DNA of 64,000 bases, taken from the NCBI GenBank assembly GCA_016297415.1, contig JAEDGQ010000002.1, positions 30,079 to 94,078 on the forward strand, given 5' to 3'. Position 1 is the first letter of the stretch; every line of letters starts with the position of its first letter. The translations under genes were made by a program, and so were the position numbers. The DNA comes from Treponema sp. GTDB taxonomy: Bacteria > Spirochaetota > Spirochaetia > Treponematales > Treponemataceae. This document shows positions 42,268 through 51,254 of this stretch, in pieces. The notes below the pieces were generated by a model. It was given only the letters and a program-made list of their open reading frames with translations, was not told the origin of the DNA and did not search any database.

Positions 42268-43298
42268 TATTTTGTTCCTGTAAAGCCTCGTGAACGTTCA
42301 AAATGAGTTACGAAGGCTGATAATCCATTATAAATTCCCATAGAAAGTTTTTGCAAGTAAGCCTGATCGTTAAGAAGCAGAGCCTCCTTTTCGTTTGTAA
42401 GGAATCCAAGTTCAACAAGTACTGCCGGCATATTGGAATTTCTTACAACAAACCATTCTTCAGCTTTAATTCCACGGGCAGTTGTAAGGTTCCCTACCTG
42501 AGCCTGTAAACCGTCCATAATTGATTTTGCAATAAGTATGCTTTCAGTTGTATATTCTTCTTCCATCATGGAATTTAATACTGTATAAAGGTCTTTGTCA
42601 TCAACAGAGTTTTTATCAATAACGTTTCGTCTGTACCCTGGTGAAAGATACCATACTTCGTATCCTGAAGCTTTTTTATCAAGTGAAGCATTTACATGAA
42701 CTGAAATGTACAGAATTGCTTCCTTGTCATTTAGTTTGATTGCATTTGCAATTTCTGTACGCTGAGCAAGGGAAAGAAATACATCTTCAGATCTTGTCAT
42801 CTGAATTTTTTTATCAGGATATGCGGCTTTTAGGCGGGAATAAAGCATTTTTCCTACAGCAAGGTTAACGTCTTTTTCTGTAACTGTAATACTTTTGCCT
42901 TTTACTTTATGTGTATAACGGGCACCGGGATCTTTTCCGCCGTGCCCCGGATCAATAAGAATTGCTCCGATTTTAAAACCGTTTGAAGAAGTTTCGATTT
43001 TAAAAAGTCTTTCTGCCTCATCAAGGAATTTTTTTGAAACGAGAAGGGAACCGTCTTTTACTTCAGGAGAATCTGTAAATACAATTTTTGTATAATCTTC
43101 AAGAATAAAATTATCGCCAGTCTTAAATGAAATCTGATGTCCGTTTTTTTCAAGAATTCCGGCCCCGGACAAACTGTCCCAGTAAACAGTCATACCGCTT
43201 TTTGCCGCTTCATCTACAAGATTAAGACTCTGACCACAGGCAAAGGATGCAGCAAAGAGAAATAAAAGAACTGTCAGTTTCTGTAAAATATTTTTCAT
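42267..43298 (-). CDS. N-acetylmuramoyl-L-alanine amidase (Amidase_3)
   Basis: This 343-residue exported zinc amidase has a signal peptide (MKNILQKLTVLLFLFAASFACG, possibly a lipobox LFAASFAC, so it may be a lipoprotein), a roughly 90-residue N-terminal domain and an Amidase_3 domain from residue 110. Zinc and catalytic residues are in LIDPGHGGKDPGA, TEKDVNLAVGK, SVHVNAS and VLVELGFLTN. It cuts peptide stems from glycan strands, for example at division. It lies 24 bp after the ATP-grasp gene and overlaps the GerMN gene by one base. Confidence 0.88.
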   Translation of the reverse strand: MKNILQKLTVLLFLFAASFACGQSLNLVDEAAKSGMTVYWDSLSGAGILEKNGHQISFKTGDNFILEDYTKIVFTDSPEVKDGSLLVSKKFLDEAERLFKIETSSNGFKIGAILIDPGHGGKDPGARYTHKVKGKSITVTEKDVNLAVGKMLYSRLKAAYPDKKIQMTRSEDVFLSLAQRTEIANAIKLNDKEAILYISVHVNASLDKKASGYEVWYLSPGYRRNVIDKNSVDDKDLYTVLNSMMEEEYTTESILIAKSIMDGLQAQVGNLTTARGIKAEEWFVVRNSNMPAVLVELGFLTNEKEALLLNDQAYLQKLSMGIYNGLSAFVTHFERSRGFTGTK

Positions 43299-43322
43299 GG
43301 TAATTCCCTTATTTTAATCAGG

Positions 43323-44945
43323 TTAATTATCGGCAATATAAAGCATTGCCTGAATTGATCCTCGCAAACAGGCTTTCCAGAAAGTTTTGCCCTCAAGAGG
43401 CTTATGGTCCGGACACATATTTTCAAAACGGGAAATAACCTGCTTTAAGGTACAGTGATTCCAGTCCCGTTTTTCAAGTACTTTTTCTGTAAATTCTTCA
43501 GGCATAAAAAGGGAAATTTTTTGTCCCTGAGGAATATCTTTTACCTTATTCCAGTTTACTTCAACATCAAAAGCTGAAGGGGGAAAACCTTTTTCATCGG
43601 GAGCTTCAACTCCTTTCAAAAAGTCTTCTGTGTCTTTATTGTGAGGTTCAAGTCTGAGTGTAATTTTTGAAAGAACTTCACAGGCTGCACTTACAGCAAG
43701 TTCGTGAGTTTGTGCACATGTAATAACGTTTCCGCATTTTTCAACATTATTCCGTGGAAAATTTACCTGATTACCTTCCTTATTTCTTGGAAGCACATCT
43801 TTTACATATTTTACGGCTTCAGCTTCTTCATAACCGGAAATTGCTTTAATTTTTCCTGGAATTGAAATCCATGCACGCTCTGCACTTACTTTTGAAGGTT
43901 TTAATTCGTAAAGTTCAAAAGGCTGTTCCATATCTTTTACAGATTGATGAGGCTGCCATTTTATTGAAACTCTGTTTTTTTCAATAAAATCCGGAGCAAC
44001 TCCAAGAGAAACTTTTAAGGCTTCCTTTGTAAGATAACAGTCAGAAGAATAAGGGAAAGTCCAGCCACTCATATATCCCCCTGAAAGTCGTGCTGCAATT
44101 TCTCCGATCATTGGTCCCCGGGCTGTATATTTTATGTCCGCTTTAGCAACACCCCGCTGTAATCCAAGAGATTTAATACCAAGGGCAAAAGTTGCAATAA
44201 GTTCATTTTTAACTTTTTCACTTACGGTTGAAGGCATTGTATGGCCAGTTTCAATAAAGTATGGAGGATAATAAATATGTCTGTCAGCAAATCCTGTAAT
44301 AGTAAGGGTGCCGTCGTAAACAATTGAATCAATACTGAATTCCTGTCCATCCATATAATCTTCAAAAATTGCTTTTGAAGTACGGCTGTTTTTTACAGCA
44401 AGAGTTACAGCCTCCTGAAGTTCATCTTTATTACGCACAAGACGGCAGCCGCGGCCACCCATATTGTCTACAGGTTTAATAACTTTAGGAAATGAAATCT
44501 GATTTTTTTCTGCCCGAAGAATAAGTTCCTGAATCTTTTCCGAATCAACTTCTTCAAAATCTGGACTTGGAACTTTGCCGGCTGCAAAACAGCCTCTCAT
44601 ACGGACTTTATTTGATGCATTTAAGCAGGCTTCAAAACTGTGTCCCGGAAGAGAACAATGTTCTGCAACATAGGCTACACTGGCAGAAAAATCAGTTCCT
44701 GCTGTAAAAACAGCTGCCAGTTCACCGTTTTTTCCTTCAGAGGCATTTTTATTGATTAAATCTGCATAATCGGCAAGGGCCTGTCTGTCTTTCAAGTCTA
44801 TAACATTAAATACATCTGCCATGGAAGCACAGACAGCTCCAGGATTTCCGTCTACAACAAAGGCTGTATATCCCAGTTCTTTTGCTGCTCTGATAGCAGG
44901 GCCCTGCATTAGTCCTGCACCTAAAATTAAAACCGATTTATTCAT
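43323..44945 (-). CDS. ATP-grasp ligase of unknown substrate
   Basis: This protein (about 540 residues) has a pre-ATP-grasp Rossmann-like segment (SVLILGAGLMQGPAIRAAKELGY), ATP-binding KVIKPVDNMGGRGCRLV and the metal-binding IGEIAARLSGG, as in the CarB/PurK-type ATP-grasp family. It should join a carboxylate to an amine or thiol through an acyl phosphate. The last 120 residues (from about 425, including KISLFMPEEFTEKVLEKRDWN) are not recognised. The ATG at 44945 is preferred over TTG at 44963 because it has a GGTGGG site and the fold begins there. It is the fourth gene of the operon, 21 bp after the SpsF-SpsG fusion gene. It may add an amino acid or acyl group to a sugar; this is inference. 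Confidence 0.75.
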   Translation of the reverse strand: MNKSVLILGAGLMQGPAIRAAKELGYTAFVVDGNPGAVCASMADVFNVIDLKDRQALADYADLINKNASEGKNGELAAVFTAGTDFSASVAYVAEHCSLPGHSFEACLNASNKVRMRGCFAAGKVPSPDFEEVDSEKIQELILRAEKNQISFPKVIKPVDNMGGRGCRLVRNKDELQEAVTLAVKNSRTSKAIFEDYMDGQEFSIDSIVYDGTLTITGFADRHIYYPPYFIETGHTMPSTVSEKVKNELIATFALGIKSLGLQRGVAKADIKYTARGPMIGEIAARLSGGYMSGWTFPYSSDCYLTKEALKVSLGVAPDFIEKNRVSIKWQPHQSVKDMEQPFELYELKPSKVSAERAWISIPGKIKAISGYEEAEAVKYVKDVLPRNKEGNQVNFPRNNVEKCGNVITCAQTHELAVSAACEVLSKITLRLEPHNKDTEDFLKGVEAPDEKGFPPSAFDVEVNWNKVKDIPQGQKISLFMPEEFTEKVLEKRDWNHCTLKQVISRFENMCPDHKPLEGKTFWKACLRGSIQAMLYIADN

Positions 44946-44966
44946 TTTCCCACCACAAACCAATTA

Positions 44967-47474
44967 TTAAATATCTTTTTCTTTTACACAGTAAACTTCA
45001 AAAGTATCACCGAGGGAGAAGAATCTGCTGGCTGCCGCAAAAAGTGCATATTCAATGCTTTTTGGTCCTGCATTTTTCTTTGCCAGCTGAGGAAATCTTT
45101 CCGGATGATGACCTGTTGAAACGATTTTTACAACCTTAAATCCGTATCTTTTCAAAATAGAACTGCATCTTACAGGTTCCCAGATTGAATAATGATCAGC
45201 CGGACTATTCTGGAAGAAGTTCTGTGTATTAAATTTAGCGGAAACTCCACTTCCTGATGGAGTTGAAAAAGCAAACACTCCCCCAACCTTAAGGATTTTT
45301 GAAACTTCCCTTAAAACACTATCCAGATTCTGGAAATGTTCAATTACATACCACATAGTAACAGCATCAAATTCATTCATTCCAAATTCTGCTGCAGGAT
45401 CAAATGCAGGGAATTTGGCACAACTTGCCGGATAATGAAGCTGTTCCTGAACATAATTTACGGCCTCTTTAGAAATATCAGTTCCAAAAACCTGCCATCC
45501 TGCATCATTAGCAGCATCCATGAAAGGTCCGAATGCACAACCTACATCGAGAACAGAAGGAGTTATTACTTTATGCATATTTCTGAATATGTAGTCGATT
45601 ACTGAAGTTCGTCTTACACACTGTGCTTTAATTGAATCAAAATCATCGAGATATGTTTTGCCATACTGTTTTTTATAACTGTCAAAAAAGTATTTTTCAT
45701 CATATTCAGTTTCAGGGGAACCTGCAGTAAAGGACATATATGTCATTCCACAGAAATAACAGCGGCGGAATGTTCTCTGATTTGTACGGGCAACAACAGT
45801 ATCCTGCATGAACTGATGATTTTTCCCACAAACGGGACAATTCAGGCGCTGACCTTTTGCAAGCATCTGTGTAAAAGAACCTAAATCATGCTGAACACCA
45901 TCTTTTTTATTGAATGGAGAATCAGGATAAAGGTCTTTTACTTCTGACAGAGAATACTCTGCACCATTTTCGTTAATATCCTGAATTGCAAGACACTTAA
46001 AACCGTATTTTTTTGCCAGACTTACATGAAGAGGTGTTGTGCCAAGAAGAACAACTCCACATCCGGCAGCAACTGATTCAAAAGCTGTAAAACCGTAATG
46101 TGTAACAACAACATCGTAATTAAAAAGCTGTTCACGAAGATTATGAACGGGATTAATAAAAGTAATTCTGTCTGAAATTTCTTTAGAATTCTGAAATTTT
46201 TCAAGAGCAATAACAACTTTGGCTTTAGAAACTTCAATATTCTGAACAATAGCAGTGACAGAATAACCAAGTTTTGCATAACTTAAAGCTGCAGGAACAA
46301 CAAGATCAGCAGGATCTTCTCCACCAACAGTAATAAGAATCTTTTTTATATCAGACTTAGAGTTTAATTTATCAGTCCGTCTGTTTTTTGGAAGAGTTAT
46401 GTATGCAGGATCAACTGAATTAGCAGGTCTCTGTAATCCATAGGATGGAATAATATCAAGAAGATAATCACATAAATCTGTATTCAGGGAACCTTCATCA
46501 ATGGCTGCAACAGGTGCAATTGATGCAAGCTTAAATGCCTGATCACGATCCAGAGTAAATGCATCTGTAAGAATCAGGGAATACTCACCTTCTCCAGGAA
46601 GTTCCCTTAAAATCTGATCATCAGAAAATCCATTTTCCCGAGCTTCCATTAATAATTCATCAATTTCTTCGAGGCCTGCATCTTCAGGAATAAAAACATC
46701 AGCACCTGTAGAAATAGCCACCGAAAGACAGCGGCGGAGATGACCAGTTCCTTTTCCTTTTTTTACACATGGAACACAGAGAATAGGATGATTAAGGTTT
46801 TCGTCATTAAAGGCATTTACAATCTGTTCACAGGTGTAAGGCCCTTCTCCACCCAGTTTTTTTACAACTGCAAGGGCACGACGGTAATCCCTTCTTGTAT
46901 CAATTGTTGTACGAAGTTCAGGATGATTCCATTGCTCCGGTGCAGGAATCATAATACTTATAAAGTTTTCAGGATGATTGTAAAGCGAAGGACCTACATG
47001 TTCATGATCGTAACTCAAATCAGTTAAATCACGGGCCTTCAATAAAGATTTTGCATTGAATATTTCTATTCCACTGCCGTGTGGAAGTCCTGTATATGTG
47101 ATGTAATCACAGCCGGAAGTATCAGCTCTTCTTTTATACTGCTCAAGCAAAGATGAAGCTGCTTCGTAAAAGAGAAATGGATTATCTGCAGTTGCCCTGA
47201 TTACTGTGTCAGCACCTGTATATTCAATAAGATTACAGAACCTCTGCAAAACATCTTCAAGAGGTCCTTCAAAAATTTCAAAATCATTACGCCGGGCAAC
47301 TGGAGCCAGTTCATTAAAACTTGCTGAATCTGTCGCTACAAAATAACGGTCTGCCGGAACTTTTTTCATTGCAGAAAGAGTCCAGTCCAGAACTGTTTTA
47401 TTTCCAAGTGAAAACAATGCCTTTCCAGGAAGTCTTGTTGATGAAATACGGCACTGTACAACAAGTATTGTCAT
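44967..47474 (-). CDS. SpsF-SpsG-methyltransferase triple-domain fusion
   Basis: The 835 residues split into three parts. Residues 1-235 are a CMP-KDO-synthetase/SpsF-like nucleotidyltransferase (VVQCRISSTRLPGKAL, ATADNPFL). Residues 236-545 are SpsG/PseG-like, with GTGHLRRCLSVA, ILITVGGEDPADLV and VVTHYGFTAFESVAAG. Residues 560-835 are a zinc-ribbon plus class I methyltransferase (NCPVCGKNHQF, RRCYFCGMTY, VLDVGCAFGPFMDAA). In pseudaminic and legionaminic acid pathways SpsG/PseG-like enzymes remove UDP and SpsF/PseF-like ones make the CMP-sugar, so a nonulosonate-type sugar route is suggested. It overlaps the glycosyltransferase gene (ATGA). Confidence 0.82.
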   Translation of the reverse strand: MTILVVQCRISSTRLPGKALFSLGNKTVLDWTLSAMKKVPADRYFVATDSASFNELAPVARRNDFEIFEGPLEDVLQRFCNLIEYTGADTVIRATADNPFLFYEAASSLLEQYKRRADTSGCDYITYTGLPHGSGIEIFNAKSLLKARDLTDLSYDHEHVGPSLYNHPENFISIMIPAPEQWNHPELRTTIDTRRDYRRALAVVKKLGGEGPYTCEQIVNAFNDENLNHPILCVPCVKKGKGTGHLRRCLSVAISTGADVFIPEDAGLEEIDELLMEARENGFSDDQILRELPGEGEYSLILTDAFTLDRDQAFKLASIAPVAAIDEGSLNTDLCDYLLDIIPSYGLQRPANSVDPAYITLPKNRRTDKLNSKSDIKKILITVGGEDPADLVVPAALSYAKLGYSVTAIVQNIEVSKAKVVIALEKFQNSKEISDRITFINPVHNLREQLFNYDVVVTHYGFTAFESVAAGCGVVLLGTTPLHVSLAKKYGFKCLAIQDINENGAEYSLSEVKDLYPDSPFNKKDGVQHDLGSFTQMLAKGQRLNCPVCGKNHQFMQDTVVARTNQRTFRRCYFCGMTYMSFTAGSPETEYDEKYFFDSYKKQYGKTYLDDFDSIKAQCVRRTSVIDYIFRNMHKVITPSVLDVGCAFGPFMDAANDAGWQVFGTDISKEAVNYVQEQLHYPASCAKFPAFDPAAEFGMNEFDAVTMWYVIEHFQNLDSVLREVSKILKVGGVFAFSTPSGSGVSAKFNTQNFFQNSPADHYSIWEPVRCSSILKRYGFKVVKIVSTGHHPERFPQLAKKNAGPKSIEYALFAAASRFFSLGDTFEVYCVKEKDI

Positions 47475-48430
47475 TTAATTTTACCCCAGTTTTCTACCAA
47501 ATATTTTGCGTCCATCTTAAAGCGATATTTGTTTTTTTCTACCCAGGAACAGGCATCAGCAAACAGCTTAATGGATTCTATCAGGCCACACCCTGACCTA
47601 AGACAATACACGAAAAACGAAGATTTTGGAATTACCCCATGATCTTCGTCAAAACGGGCAAGAAGATTTTTCATAAAGAAACGGCTGTAAGAAAGATCAT
47701 TTGAAACATCTGGCGCCTCAATTTCCAGGGAATATGCCAGGGTAATTATTGTTGTCATACGGATTTTTTCACCCCACAGCCAGGCTCTGAAGCCTAAATC
47801 CATATTCTGCCAGTATGGTGAACTGATTGTGTAATCGTATCCGCCCAGTTGAATAAACTTTTTTCTATTATAAATTGCAATAAAGTCGTATGGGCTGAGC
47901 GTTTCAAGACCGTCGTTAACGGCAGATGATGTTGAAATTTTAAAAGTTGCACCATTTACGCCAGGTGAAAAAACAACAGGGAAAGAACCTTCATTTACGG
48001 AAACAAGCCGTGGAACAACACAGAAAGGATTATTTTCTGTAAGTTTATCGAGAATACGCTGATTTATAAATTCACCATTAAGCCTGAGGGTATCTCTGAC
48101 TACAAGAACATAATCAGTTGAGATTTCGCTCATTCCAATGTTTATAAGTTCTCCTTCCGTAGCTTTTTCCAGAGGAATTATAAATTTTACAAATGGGAAT
48201 TTGTGAGCCAGTTCTTCCAGGTTATAGTTATCCGGACTAAGTTCAATGGAAACAATCTGATGGAATCCGCATTTTACAAGATTTTCAATCAGCGGCTGAC
48301 GGAACTGACTTCCTTTTTCATTCAACAGAATTACTGAGGCATTTAATCTGGAATAATGATTCAGTTCTTTTCCCCAGATTGTAGACCTGTTAATCTGCCT
48401 TTCATTAAAAATTGAAGGTATAGTATTCAT
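47471..48430 (-). CDS. GT-A-type glycosyltransferase-like protein
   Basis: This 319-residue protein resembles family 2-type GT-A glycosyltransferases without being a clear member. The nucleotide-binding half has SVILLNEKGSQF and the DXD-like spot around YVLVVRDTLRLNG. The acceptor half has LGGYDYTISSPYWQNMDLGFRAWLWGEK, with the aromatic-rich ED-x-x-FRxW pattern of GT2 catalytic regions. No membrane helices are seen. It overlaps the spiro-SPASM gene by 26 bp and the fusion gene by 4 bp, so translation is coupled on both sides. Confidence 0.65.
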   Translation of the reverse strand: MNTIPSIFNERQINRSTIWGKELNHYSRLNASVILLNEKGSQFRQPLIENLVKCGFHQIVSIELSPDNYNLEELAHKFPFVKFIIPLEKATEGELINIGMSEISTDYVLVVRDTLRLNGEFINQRILDKLTENNPFCVVPRLVSVNEGSFPVVFSPGVNGATFKISTSSAVNDGLETLSPYDFIAIYNRKKFIQLGGYDYTISSPYWQNMDLGFRAWLWGEKIRMTTIITLAYSLEIEAPDVSNDLSYSRFFMKNLLARFDEDHGVIPKSSFFVYCLRSGCGLIESIKLFADACSWVEKNKYRFKMDAKYLVENWGKIK

Positions 48431-49976
48431 CGCAGCCCTTACATACAGAACAATAGTCTGAGTTTATGTGCTTTTCTACTTCTTTTGAAATATTTTTCCA
48501 GATTGAATCCAGAGAATCTTCAAAAACATTACCGGCTTTTTCAGAAACCCTTGTTCTGCACAAAGGAACTGAACCGTCACTTAAAATATTCATATCCCGG
48601 CGAAGATGCCAGCAGGAATTTCGTTCAAGAGGAGATAAATCAGCCGGTTTTTCATCAGGAAGAAGTCCGGCAAAACTATCGTATTTCATAATAATGAACT
48701 GTCCTTTTGATGGATTTTCTTTTTCCTTCCAGAATCTGAAGAAACTTTCCAGCTGAATTTCATTAACCTTCATTCTTGTAAACTGAGGATAAACAGTTTC
48801 CGGGAAATATTTTTCCAGAATATTTACGGCATTTAAGGCTTTTGCAAAATTTTCACCGGAAATTCCGTTGATTTTTGAATACATATCCCCATCAACAGCA
48901 TCAAGTCTGATTACCCAGTCAATTTTACCGGCTTCACTTAATTCTCTGGCCATTTCTTCAGTTACACAAATACCATCAGTTTCAACAAAAAGAGAAAGAC
49001 CTTTAACGGAAAGTACTTCTTTTGCCATCTGAACAAAGTCTTTATGAAGAAGAGGTTCACCAAAAAGGCTTAAGCTTACAACTGCAGTTTCTGAAAAATC
49101 AGAGATATCTTTTACAAGTTTCTTAAAACTTTCCAGTTTCATATCTTCAGGTTTACTTTGTGGAAAAAGTTTTTGAAAACCACTGTAAAGACTTTTGGTA
49201 TTTTCAGCTGAAGTGATCTGAATGTTATAAAAATGTGGAACTGTCTGCTGAATTTCCGTCATTTTTTCCGCAGCATCTGAAAGTTTGTAAACATCAAATT
49301 CATTTAATGTTTTAAGTCCGGAATCCAGATTTTTTGCTTTTTCAAAAAGGGCTTTGCAGGCTCTCAAACCTGATTTAGACGAACATTCAAAATTATAACG
49401 AAGCATGCGGTAATCTTTATCTGCAAGAACTGTTTCAATTTCAAAGGAATTAATATCGCCGCTCATAATTGAAAAGAAACAATCTCTGGATGCAGTTTTT
49501 TGTCCCTGTGCTTTCTGAACATCTTTGGAGAGAGCCGAAATAATGGAAGCAGCTCCCCTGTGGATTATTTCCGGTGACAAGCCGGCTGCAAATCCATCTG
49601 CAAAAGTATATTCAGCTTTGTATTCAACATGATCGTGAATAAGCTGTTCTGTAAGGGAATTATTAATGAAAGGTGTATCTGCCCAGGCATAAATTGCAAA
49701 ATCAGCACCGGCTTTTGATGTTTCCTCTGCCACAGCACCTGCAATATCAGAATTTGTCCATTCATCTTTTGAGATTATTGAAAAAGAATCATTTCCGGCG
49801 ATTGCTTTTTTAACTTCTTCACCGGCTTTTTTCCCTGTAAGAATTACTGTTTTTTCAGAGCTTTTCAGTGACCGGGCCCAGTTACAGCACAAATCGAATG
49901 ATGATTTTCCATCAAAAACTTTATCAAAATTATGACCAGGTTCTGTTCCTGCAAATAGAATGGTTAAACTTTTCAT
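48405..49976 (-). CDS. Spirochaete-type SPASM protein lacking the radical-SAM cysteines
   Basis: This 523-residue protein has an N-terminal region (1-220) resembling a degenerate GT-A nucleotidyltransferase (FAGTEPGHNFDKVFDG, AIYAWADTPFINN). A barrel (about 245-460) is built like a radical SAM enzyme, with VVSLSLFGEPLLHKDF and WVIRLDAVDGDMYSKI. A C-terminal SPASM domain has cysteines in NSCWHLRRD, VPLCRTRVSE and YCSVCKGCDEY. The expected CxxxCxxC is absent: where it should lie the sequence reads IQITSAENTKSLYSGF. I recall a TIGRFAM called spiro-SPASM protein with this description. It is the first gene of the operon, with a -10-like GATAAT 6 nt before the ATG. Confidence 0.78.
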   Translation of the reverse strand: MKSLTILFAGTEPGHNFDKVFDGKSSFDLCCNWARSLKSSEKTVILTGKKAGEEVKKAIAGNDSFSIISKDEWTNSDIAGAVAEETSKAGADFAIYAWADTPFINNSLTEQLIHDHVEYKAEYTFADGFAAGLSPEIIHRGAASIISALSKDVQKAQGQKTASRDCFFSIMSGDINSFEIETVLADKDYRMLRYNFECSSKSGLRACKALFEKAKNLDSGLKTLNEFDVYKLSDAAEKMTEIQQTVPHFYNIQITSAENTKSLYSGFQKLFPQSKPEDMKLESFKKLVKDISDFSETAVVSLSLFGEPLLHKDFVQMAKEVLSVKGLSLFVETDGICVTEEMARELSEAGKIDWVIRLDAVDGDMYSKINGISGENFAKALNAVNILEKYFPETVYPQFTRMKVNEIQLESFFRFWKEKENPSKGQFIIMKYDSFAGLLPDEKPADLSPLERNSCWHLRRDMNILSDGSVPLCRTRVSEKAGNVFEDSLDSIWKNISKEVEKHINSDYCSVCKGCDEYYTFNF

Positions 49977-49982
49977 CTCTTA

Positions 49983-49988
49983 ATTATC
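49983..49988 (-). promoter_or_regulatory. -10 element 6 nt before the spiro-SPASM gene
   Basis: GATAAT (49988-49983) precedes the ATG by 6 nt on the minus strand. The hexamer is part of ACCGATAA, which resembles the sigma-28 -10, but the matching -35 is poor (TATC, not TAAA). The TAAGAG between could also be read as a weak Shine-Dalgarno. Confidence 0.35.
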
Positions 49989-49998
49989 GGTTCCGTAA

Positions 49999-50027
49999 TT
50001 GAACAAGATAAATTGATATTATAAAAT
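49999..50027 (+). promoter_or_regulatory. Promoter of xseA-xseB-mutL
   Basis: TTGAAC (49999-50004) and TAAAAT (50022-50027) are 17 bp apart. Only 12 nt separate the -10 from the ATG, giving a leader of about 6 nt without a Shine-Dalgarno. It is divergent from the spiro-SPASM operon. Confidence 0.55.
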
Positions 50028-50039
50028 CCAATTTATCTT

Positions 50040-51242
50040 ATGACAGCGGGTTTAATTTCTTCTGACACTGTTTTTTCTGTAACAAATTTGACTTCCCTCA
50101 TAAAAGAGATACTGGAAGGAACTTTTTCCAGCATTACTGTTGAAGCCGAAATTTCAGGTTACAGACCAAACTCAAGTGGTCACTGCTATTTTACATTAAA
50201 AGACGAAAATGCACAAATCAGCGCCGTTATGTTCCGGGGACGTGCAGCCTACTTAAATTTTACACCAAAAGACGGCATGAAAGTTCGCTGTACAGGAACA
50301 ATTTCCGTTTATGCTCAGCGTGGAAATTATCAGCTGATTATAAGCAAAATGGAAATTGCAGGTTCTGGAAATATTCTCCAGATGCTGGAAGAAAGAAAAA
50401 GAAAACTTGCAGCTGAAGGACTTTTTGACCAGTCCAGAAAAGTTCCTGTTCCCGTTTTTCCAAAAACAATCGGTGTAGTAACAAGTTCTACAGGAGCCGC
50501 CTTAAGAGATATTCTGCAGATTACAAAACGCAGAAATCCAGCCATAAACGTAATTGTATTTCCTGCCCTTGTTCAGGGAAACGATGCTGCTCCTACCATT
50601 GCAAGACAGATAAAAAATGCCAATGATTTTAACATGTGCGACACTCTGATTGTTGGCCGTGGCGGCGGTTCTCTGGAAGACCTGCTTCCTTTCAGTGAAG
50701 AAATTGTTGTAAGGGCAGTTGCTGAAAGTCATATTCCTGTCATCAGTGCTGTTGGTCACGAAATCGACTGGTCGCTGTGTGATTATGCTGCAGACCTTCG
50801 TGCTCCAACTCCTTCAGCCGCAGCAGAATGTGCAGTTCCTCAGCTTTCTGACATAAAGAATGATCTTGCCGGTTATGAAAATGAATTCATCACTGTTATT
50901 AACAGCCGGCTTGAAAAAATGAAGCTTATGGTTAAGGCTTTTAACCCTGAACACATGGAAGTAAGATTCCGTACAATTCAGCAGCCACTTCTGGCCAGAC
51001 TTGAAAACGCATCTCTGGCACTGGAAGAAAACATGAAAAATAAAATTAAAGACATCAGACAGCATCTGAAAGAAAACCAGCAGATACTTGAAGGTGCCAG
51101 TCCAAAAACTATACTTGCCCGTGGTTATTCCATGGTTACAGGTGAAAATGGAAAAGTTATACGGTCTTCACTTGATGTAAAATCCGGAGAAAAACTTAAC
51201 ATTTTCCCTGCAGAAGGAAAGATTTCTGCAACAGCAGACTAA
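50040..51242 (+). CDS. xseA: Exodeoxyribonuclease VII large subunit
   Basis: This 400-residue nuclease subunit degrades single-stranded DNA to oligonucleotides. An N-terminal OB fold (FSSITVEAEISGYRPNSSGHCYFTLKD split around residues 30-60) binds DNA. The catalytic core carries PKTIGVVTSSTGAALRDI, VGRGGGSLEDLLPFSEE and HEIDWSLCDYAADLRAPTPSAAAE. A coiled-coil C-terminus follows for binding XseB. XseA in E. coli has 456 residues, so this is a short version. It begins a three-gene repair operon with xseB and mutL. Confidence 0.93.
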   Translation: MTAGLISSDTVFSVTNLTSLIKEILEGTFSSITVEAEISGYRPNSSGHCYFTLKDENAQISAVMFRGRAAYLNFTPKDGMKVRCTGTISVYAQRGNYQLIISKMEIAGSGNILQMLEERKRKLAAEGLFDQSRKVPVPVFPKTIGVVTSSTGAALRDILQITKRRNPAINVIVFPALVQGNDAAPTIARQIKNANDFNMCDTLIVGRGGGSLEDLLPFSEEIVVRAVAESHIPVISAVGHEIDWSLCDYAADLRAPTPSAAAECAVPQLSDIKNDLAGYENEFITVINSRLEKMKLMVKAFNPEHMEVRFRTIQQPLLARLENASLALEENMKNKIKDIRQHLKENQQILEGASPKTILARGYSMVTGENGKVIRSSLDVKSGEKLNIFPAEGKISATAD

Positions 51243-51254
51243 GGAGAATTGAAA

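Noticed and set aside
48405..49976. Active radical SAM enzyme
   Set aside because: No CxxxCxxC can be found in the barrel; only SPASM cysteines remain.
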